Positions 22,648 through 27,553 of a DNA stretch of 27,553 nt are shown piece by piece. The DNA is taken from contig CAZYPU010000011.1 in the NCBI GenBank assembly GCA_964649665.1, forward strand, positions 1 through 27,553. The letters are read 5' to 3'. The DNA comes from CAZYPU01 sp964649665 (GTDB lineage: Bacteria; Omnitrophota; Gorgyraeia; JABMRN01; RBG-13-46-9). Every line of letters begins with the position of its first letter. The stretch's first letter is position 1. Position numbers and translations under genes: made by a program. The notes below the pieces were generated by a model. It saw only the letters and a list, made by a program, of their open reading frames with translations. It was not told the DNA's origin and did no database searches.

Positions 22648-23111
22648 TCGATGCTTCTTCTCTGGTTTCGTATTATCTTTATAATTTCACCGCCGGTAAG
22701 GTTATACTTTTCGTTTCGGAAGTGAAATCCGAGTCCCGGCCTAATGGGGCCGTAGGCGTATGACAAATTTGAGTTTTCGTCTACTTGCGCCTTTAGTTTT
22801 AGCCACATCACGCAATCTATTCTCTTCAGGATCATGCCTTCACACTCTACTTGCCTACTTCCAATTTCCCTAACCTTTTCAATAACACCATACATTCCCG
22901 CCTCACGATACTGGGTTTTGTCGCCTTTTTCAATCCGCTCGTATATTATCTCGCATACATTCGAAAATTGCACTACTAGCGTGACTACCTCACTTGGATA
23001 CGCATCTTCCACAGAAACTGTTTCTTTGATAAGGGCTGCCCAGATAACAACGATGGTTACCAGCAAAACAATGATTGTAGCGTCAATAACGTTCAATCTA
23101 ATTTTTATCAT
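22644..23111 (-). CDS. DUF4330 family membrane-anchored protein
   Basis: This 155-residue protein has an N-terminal helix (about 10-28, DATIIVLLVTIVVIWAALI) followed by a beta-rich soluble domain. The block RLNVIDATIIVLLV at the start, a central VIEKV strand, and the ending GPIRPGLGFHFRNEKYNLTGGEIIKI match the DUF4330 pattern. The family is of unknown function and often lies in exopolysaccharide or O-antigen gene sets. AGGAGAT eight bases upstream of the ATG supports the start, 4 bp after the fusion glycosyltransferase gene. The soluble part is probably periplasmic, perhaps assisting glycan transfer or polymerisation (inference). Confidence 0.78.
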   Translation of the reverse strand: MIKIRLNVIDATIIVLLVTIVVIWAALIKETVSVEDAYPSEVVTLVVQFSNVCEIIYERIEKGDKTQYREAGMYGVIEKVREIGSRQVECEGMILKRIDCVMWLKLKAQVDENSNLSYAYGPIRPGLGFHFRNEKYNLTGGEIIKIIRNQRRSIE

Positions 23112-23115
23112 CTTT

Positions 23116-24969
23116 CTATCTCCTGCCGTATCCCTTTATCAAATAATAAACAATGCCCATGTATTCGTGAAGTATGGCCTTAACGTGTTTCCACCTTATT
23201 TTTTTGCGGTCAGCGTAAAATTCGCTCTCCGGTATCGGGCAGTAAGTTACGTCTATGCCATTCCGAAGTTTGTTGAATACCAATTTCGACCGCCGCATGT
23301 GATACGGCGAACTTACAAGGATCAAAGAATGCATTTTTTCTCTTCGCATAATCAGTATCACATTTCTTACGTTCTCGTATGTGCTTCCCGCCTCGTGCTC
23401 CGTAATAACGCTGCTCCCCGGAACGCCTTGTGATATTGCCAGGTTTTTCATTTCCTCGGATTCCTTTAGATAGTACGTATGGCCCGATGAAAAAATAAGT
23501 TTCGGCGCGTAACCTTCTTTGTAAAGCTTTATCGCATATCTGCTTCTTTCTGTATATCCCTGGCCCGGTTTTCCCGTTTCTCCCACACCGCCGCCGAATA
23601 CGGCGATAGCATCGCTTTTTACGGGTTTCTGGTCTATCTTAAGGGGGCTCGCCATGAGCCAAAGCACGGGTGTGTGAAAAATAAGAACGTAAAAAAGGCC
23701 CAATACTAACGCAACACCCGCAACCCTCCTCCTTAACTGCTTAGAAAGCATGGTTATCTTTTCGCGCCATTTAGCCTCTTTATCTGACTTTAATCTTCCG
23801 ATTGCTTGGCGCATGAGCTCTGCCATCCGGCTTATTCGCTCATCCCAGGTATTCTGCCTTGCCACATTTATACGTTCGGCTACGAGTTCATTTTGCCCTG
23901 ATTTGAGATTATCGAATATGGCGTTAAAAAATGCCTCTTTATTTGCGGCAATGTTCACGATGCGGGCGTACGCCCCATTAAAATCCAACACCTCCGGCAG
24001 AGCGGTAGAAACAACCGGCTTTCCCATGATAAGATACTCATAAAGCTTTGTGGGGAAAACGGTATCCGTATAGTTATCGATCAGATATGGTATGATGCAG
24101 ACATTAAATCTCAAAATATAAGCGGGTATTTCTTCGTGGGGCTTTTTGCCCAGGAAATGGATATTTTTTATCTTCCTTAAATCGCCAGTCTCGATCTGCA
24201 GGGGGCCGACAAACACAAACGACCAATCCCTTCTTTTCAAGGCGAGATACCTCACCAGCTCCATGTCTATGTGTTTATGAATACCGCCCACATAACCGAT
24301 TATGGGGAATGGTATTGACTTTAGATCCGGGGGCACGGGTTTCTTCTCTATATTGCGGTTTAAAAAGACACTGTCGCTCACTCCCGCATGAAATATATGA
24401 ATGTTGGGATTGTATTTGGCGCAACGCTCTTTGATCTTTTTTCCCTGCGCAAAAACAAGCTGGCTTCTTTTAAGCAATTCTTTTTCCGAGCGGTTTACTT
24501 TTTTCGGCGAGCTCACAAGCTCGCTGAATTCGGCCACGCTGTAATACAAAACCAATTCTTTATTTTCAATGCAGTCTATCAGGTCGATCGAAATATTTGT
24601 CGGAAGATATGTCCAGATGATGGGGTCTGAAAAATCCAGCACATTCATCCAGCGTTTTATCGTAGATACAAAAAGCCACCTGTTAAGGGGCCGGACGAGT
24701 TGTGAATAAGGACAGGGGATGACTATCGGGGAATAGACATACAAATTTTTTCTTACCTTTCGAATACCGCCTACCCCTTTCCTCCAGTCCGATATCCTTT
24801 TTCGCAGACGAGGCAGATCCCTTATGCCGGGCGTCCGGATCCCGGTATTCTCTATAAACAGCACCCTGTTTTCCGCATCGGCAAAAGTGGACATAATCTC
24901 CTGGTGCCCCTGCCAGATAAAGTCCCAGTCTATGCTCGAAATGCAGATGATACTTTTGTTTCTAAGCAC
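23116..24969 (-). CDS. GT4-like glycosyltransferase fused to a DUF218 domain
   Basis: Residues 1-390 of this 617-residue protein form a GT-B enzyme: SSIDWDFIWQGHQEIM start, IIGYVGGIHKHIDMELV (222-239), FVFVGPLQIETGDL, and VFPTKLYEYLIMGKPVVST (304-322) as donor site. A single membrane helix (about 416-438) leads to a DUF218/YdcF-SanA-like domain (452-615) with DAIAVFGGGV, ERSRYAIKLYKEGYAPKLIFSSG and EAGSTYENVRNV. The glycosyltransferase should be cytoplasmic and DUF218 periplasmic, which would couple the two sides of the membrane. Translation starts at GTG with GGAGG four bases away, about 43 bases downstream of the predicted transcription start. It is probably the first gene of the long operon. 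The DUF218 role here is unknown; some members affect envelope polysaccharide synthesis. Confidence 0.85.
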   Translation of the reverse strand: MLRNKSIICISSIDWDFIWQGHQEIMSTFADAENRVLFIENTGIRTPGIRDLPRLRKRISDWRKGVGGIRKVRKNLYVYSPIVIPCPYSQLVRPLNRWLFVSTIKRWMNVLDFSDPIIWTYLPTNISIDLIDCIENKELVLYYSVAEFSELVSSPKKVNRSEKELLKRSQLVFAQGKKIKERCAKYNPNIHIFHAGVSDSVFLNRNIEKKPVPPDLKSIPFPIIGYVGGIHKHIDMELVRYLALKRRDWSFVFVGPLQIETGDLRKIKNIHFLGKKPHEEIPAYILRFNVCIIPYLIDNYTDTVFPTKLYEYLIMGKPVVSTALPEVLDFNGAYARIVNIAANKEAFFNAIFDNLKSGQNELVAERINVARQNTWDERISRMAELMRQAIGRLKSDKEAKWREKITMLSKQLRRRVAGVALVLGLFYVLIFHTPVLWLMASPLKIDQKPVKSDAIAVFGGGVGETGKPGQGYTERSRYAIKLYKEGYAPKLIFSSGHTYYLKESEEMKNLAISQGVPGSSVITEHEAGSTYENVRNVILIMRREKMHSLILVSSPYHMRRSKLVFNKLRNGIDVTYCPIPESEFYADRKKIRWKHVKAILHEYMGIVYYLIKGYGRR

Positions 24970-25018
24970 AGCCCCTCCGCTAGGTATAGGCTAAAATAAT
25001 GCCATATGTAAGTCTAAT

Positions 25019-25047
25019 ATTATAGCACTGAATGCGCTTCTTATCTA
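25019..25047 (-). promoter_or_regulatory. Putative sigma-70 type promoter of the main operon
   Basis: On the minus strand the -10 is TATAAT (25024-25019), a full consensus match. With a 17-base spacer, the -35 is TAGATA (25047-25042), which matches TTGACA at four of six positions. A start near 25012 would give a leader of about 43 bases before the GTG at 24969. It lies in the only simple intergenic region (24970-25107). That region also holds a 23-base run of only G and C (25072-25094) just upstream of the -35, and a short hairpin AATAAG-CGCT-CTTATT (25097-25112) overlapping the radical SAM stop codon. Confidence 0.5.
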
Positions 25048-25107
25048 TGTAAAAATAAGGCGGGAGGGGTTGGGCCGCGGCCGGGCCGGCGGGGACAATA
25101 AGCGCTC

Positions 25108-26628
25108 TTATTCAAAAAGACTTTTTAAATGGGTACCGATGGTTAATCTGTCTTTATCCCGAAATCTTCTAATAATTCGCGGAACCGACAACAAAAGATA
25201 TAATAGCTGACTTAAATATAGATTTCGCAGCTTTCGATTGGTCAACAGAAACATTACAATCGGCGGTATTCTCTTCCCTCTTTCAACATAGCTGGCCAAT
25301 AAAAGATGCACCTTATTTAAATAGATGTTTCGTCTTTCTTGTTGCGGTTTACGGTAAACATCCGTTAGATCATCTTTTATAATCCCTTCTTTTTTTGCTT
25401 TCCAGTACAAATCCGTCTCGGGGTATAATTTCAGTGTAAAAAAGTTAAGTTTATAGGGAACCGGGAGTTTGCTCAAAAACATAAGGGATTCAGTCGTGTC
25501 TTCATCTTTCTCCCACGGATTATCTAAGATAAGGTCATAATAAACTTCTATTTTATCTTTGAATCCGCGCATTATTTTTACGGCTTTTTCAATCTGCTCG
25601 GGGGTGCACCTTTTGTATAATTTAAGCATGCGCCTGGCGCCTGTCTGTATCCCCATTCGAAGGACAGTCATGCCCGAGGCGATTAAAAGGGATAATTTCC
25701 CCCCGTCCACCTCCGAGGGATGTATCCCCCATATCCAGAAAGGCATTTTAACTTTTTCCTTATATTTTTCAGCAAACTCTTTAATTTCCATTTCATCACG
25801 CAAGAAAAATGCGTCATCCTGGAAATGAAATGATTTTAAAAACGGGAACTGCTCTTTTCTCATTACCAATTCTTCTATGACATTATCCACGCTTCTCTTT
25901 CGCAGCTTTGGTTGGTCGACAAACATCTTATTGTGCCAATAATTCCAGCAGTAGGTGCAGCTGAAAGGGCAACCCCTGCTGCTCAGTAGCATATAAAATG
26001 GGTGGTCAAAAGGTTGCGTAAATAGATCTTTTAGCATGGTCCTCTCAATCTTACAGATCTTTTTATCCTTGAATATATAATGGTTTCCCATGTCGTAATC
26101 CTGAAACGGCACCGAATCCAGGTCCTTATTGAGAGGCCTCAATTTATTTTTAATCACCTTTCCCTGATGCTTAAACCACATACCTTGGATATCGGTAAAA
26201 TCTTCTCCGTTACCCATCTTTCGCACAAGTTCCAACAATGCGCTCTCGCCTTCTCCCCTGCAGACTATATCAGCATGTTTTATACACTCATCGGGCCGTA
26301 TCGTCGGATGTACCCCGCCCCAAATTATGGGAATCCCTAAACCGTTCTTCAGACTTTTCGTAACTTTAACGGCATTTTCAAAGTCATCTGTCATTAAGGT
26401 AATACCTATCAAGTCGGAATCTTCGACAAGTTTGGCTACATCGCCCAATATGTGGTCGGGCAAAACTGCGCCTGATAAGAATATAATCCGCACATCATGC
26501 CCCGCCCTTTTAAGGCATGCGGATAAAATTCTTACCCCGGTCAGCTGAATCCATCTTTCTATCGGCGCTAAGGCTATCAGGGCAACTTTCATGTTTGGGT
26601 TTCCGTCCAGGTAGTCGTTATAAGGCAT
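25108..26628 (-). CDS. B12-binding radical SAM protein
   Basis: This 506-residue protein has an N-terminal cobalamin-binding-like domain (about 13-140: GITLMTDDFENAVKV, IWGGVHPTIRP, CRGEGESALLEL). The radical SAM core carries the cluster motif CPFSCTYC (Cys220/Cys224/Cys227) and MGIQTGARRMLKLYKR. A C-terminal basic extension with hydrophobic stretches (NLYLSQLLYLLLSVPRIIRRF) suggests membrane contact. The longest start (26628) overlaps the upstream membrane-protein gene by 11 bp and has AGG about nine bases upstream; Met13 (26592), MKVALIALAP, is where the family usually begins. The substrate is unknown. It is followed by the intergenic region with the promoter, so it may end an upstream operon. 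Confidence 0.85.
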   Translation of the reverse strand: MPYNDYLDGNPNMKVALIALAPIERWIQLTGVRILSACLKRAGHDVRIIFLSGAVLPDHILGDVAKLVEDSDLIGITLMTDDFENAVKVTKSLKNGLGIPIIWGGVHPTIRPDECIKHADIVCRGEGESALLELVRKMGNGEDFTDIQGMWFKHQGKVIKNKLRPLNKDLDSVPFQDYDMGNHYIFKDKKICKIERTMLKDLFTQPFDHPFYMLLSSRGCPFSCTYCWNYWHNKMFVDQPKLRKRSVDNVIEELVMRKEQFPFLKSFHFQDDAFFLRDEMEIKEFAEKYKEKVKMPFWIWGIHPSEVDGGKLSLLIASGMTVLRMGIQTGARRMLKLYKRCTPEQIEKAVKIMRGFKDKIEVYYDLILDNPWEKDEDTTESLMFLSKLPVPYKLNFFTLKLYPETDLYWKAKKEGIIKDDLTDVYRKPQQERRNIYLNKVHLLLASYVERGKRIPPIVMFLLTNRKLRNLYLSQLLYLLLSVPRIIRRFRDKDRLTIGTHLKSLFE

Positions 26629-27553
26629 ATTTTAGCCTGGGCATTAATTTTAGGACTGATTTTTTTATGGGTTTAATATTTGTGATTTGTATCCAATGAC
26701 GGTTATCCGTTGGTAAAGATTCTATATAATCGTTTATCTCTTCGGCGTTCAGGCGGAAAAGCTCATTTTTAGCGGAATCATATACGTATATGTAATCATT
26801 TACCCTGGTTTTTCTCGAGTATTTGGTATCCACTAAATAGCCGTCTCTATATTCATGTCTTTTATTGAGCGACGCTGCCGATATTTCCCCGTTAAATAAA
26901 AGGCTGAATAAAGAGCCCGGAACCCAGCTTTCCGATAAAAATTCAATATGGCTTATCGGGCCGAACTTGCTGTATTGATTGCCGGTTACGTAGATAATTT
27001 TTGAATTGCGATACGCCTTGAGATCTTCGTTATTTCCCATATCGGATATTACCTTTTCCTGATGGACGCTCCAGCTTTTCCAGTGGTCTGAGATACCTAA
27101 AATCGAAAAAAGGAATACCGCCAAAACAGCTGCCTTCAGTCCGCGGGGCACCGGTATTGACACAACAAAGTACGCTAAAAGGAGCGAACCGAAAATAGTA
27201 ACCCTGTTTCCCATGTTAAACGCGAGCTGAGGATATTTACCGGTAAGAGCGAACATGGCGAAGGAGGCGATTGTTAAAATTACGAGACTTAGGGCCAGCT
27301 TACCGTTGTACCTTTTGGTTTGCCTGTAAGTTTTGTAAAGTAAAAATGTGATAAGAATTCCTATTATTACAGATACCGCCTTGAGCTGCGAAAAGGAATA
27401 ATATATTTTAAGCCACATCGACGGGCCGATTGTCGCGTCTAGAAATGTCAGGACCTGTAAGACAAATTGTTTCGTTATCACGTAGATATTTATTTCTCCC
27501 GGAAGCCTCTCTATCCACTCCGTCGATAACGTTGACATGTAAATATAATAAAT
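26618..27553 (-). CDS. Partial polytopic membrane protein (5' end outside window)
   Basis: The frame is open from the right edge (IYYIY precedes the first Met, with no ribosome site), so the start is outside the window. The 312 visible codons before the stop show four or more hydrophobic segments over about the first 150 residues (VSVIIGILITFLLY, LALSLVILTIASFAMFAL, VTIFGSLLLAYFVV, AAVLAVFLFSILGI). A soluble C-terminal region of about 150 residues follows. This is the layout of GT-C or YfhO-like membrane proteins, but no motif proves it. It overlaps the radical SAM gene by 11 bp if the longer start of that gene is used. Confidence 0.65.
   Translation of the reverse strand: MYYIYMSTLSTEWIERLPGEINIYVITKQFVLQVLTFLDATIGPSMWLKIYYSFSQLKAVSVIIGILITFLLYKTYRQTKRYNGKLALSLVILTIASFAMFALTGKYPQLAFNMGNRVTIFGSLLLAYFVVSIPVPRGLKAAVLAVFLFSILGISDHWKSWSVHQEKVISDMGNNEDLKAYRNSKIIYVTGNQYSKFGPISHIEFLSESWVPGSLFSLLFNGEISAASLNKRHEYRDGYLVDTKYSRKTRVNDYIYVYDSAKNELFRLNAEEINDYIESLPTDNRHWIQITNIKPIKKSVLKLMPRLKYAL

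Noticed and set aside
22834..23433. 199-codon plus-strand ORF
   Set aside because: It lies across the DUF4330 and GT-DUF218 genes, which have clear domain motifs; its product is low in recognisable features and opposes the whole operon.
25097..25112. Hairpin AATAAG-CGCT-CTTATT as a terminator
   Set aside because: The stem is only 6 bp and AT-rich, and no T-run follows on the minus strand, so intrinsic termination is not supported.
1..27553. CRISPR array, tRNA, rRNA, riboswitch, or intact transposase
   Set aside because: No regular spaced direct repeats, cloverleaf-like sequences, rRNA motifs or transposase motifs were seen; nearly all of the sequence is coding.

Overview
The window is about 27.5 kb in which every credible gene reads on the minus strand. 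Gene order in transcription therefore runs from the right edge to the left edge. It is a large surface-glycan assembly locus (O-antigen, LPS or exopolysaccharide type). It encodes polyprenyl-phosphate sugar-1-phosphate transferase, O-antigen ligase, heptosyltransferase, eight GT2 catalytic domains, two GT4-like enzymes, at least three GT-C membrane glycosyltransferases, two nucleotide-sugar epimerases/dehydratases and three B12-binding radical SAM enzymes. The very tight packing, the wealth of class-B radical SAM proteins, and two palindromic repeat types (the CCTGCC/GGCAGG palindrome encoding a C-terminal 'PACRQAG', and the TCATCCTGAG...CTCAGGATGA element) suggest an uncultured candidate-phylum Gram-negative, with Omnitrophota-like lineages as the best guess. 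This is inference; no rRNA or other phylogenetic marker is present.

Layout, right to left. 27553-25108: a partial membrane protein and a radical SAM protein. 25107-24970: the only plain intergenic region, holding the best promoter candidate. 24969-22339: a GT-TM-DUF218 fusion, a DUF4330 protein and a small membrane protein. 22361-17935: GT4, UXS/WbpP-like dehydratase, WecA-like transferase and WaaL-like ligase, forming the lipid-linked backbone module. 17951-13603: GT9, then a tandem double GT2 and a single GT2 of the same type. 13606-9558: radical SAM, two GT2 enzymes and a transglutaminase-like/TPR protein. 9550-4956: zinc-ribbon epimerase, WaaE-like GT2, ALG5-like GT2, GT87 and DPM1-like GT2. 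4816-1: radical SAM, a small anchored protein, two GT-C proteins, and the start of something at the left edge.

Likely workflow (inference): the WecA-like enzyme primes undecaprenyl phosphate. Cytoplasmic GT2, GT4 and GT9 enzymes extend the chain using sugars that include products of the two epimerases. DPM1/ALG5-like enzymes load sugars on polyprenyl phosphate for the GT-C and GT87 enzymes, which add them on the outer face of the inner membrane. The WaaL-like protein then transfers or polymerises the glycan. No flippase or ABC exporter is seen. Genes from 24969 to 81 overlap or lie within a few bases of one another almost everywhere, so they probably form one operon. The clear breaks are two repeat-filled gaps, near 4812-4955 and 8357-8437.

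The most unusual items are a perfect 30-bp-arm palindrome translated in frame inside a GT-C gene, repeat-derived termini of two other proteins, a GT-TM-DUF218 fusion, and a triplicated 'GT2 plus Rossmann-like' module. No CRISPR array, tRNA, rRNA or intact transposase gene was seen.
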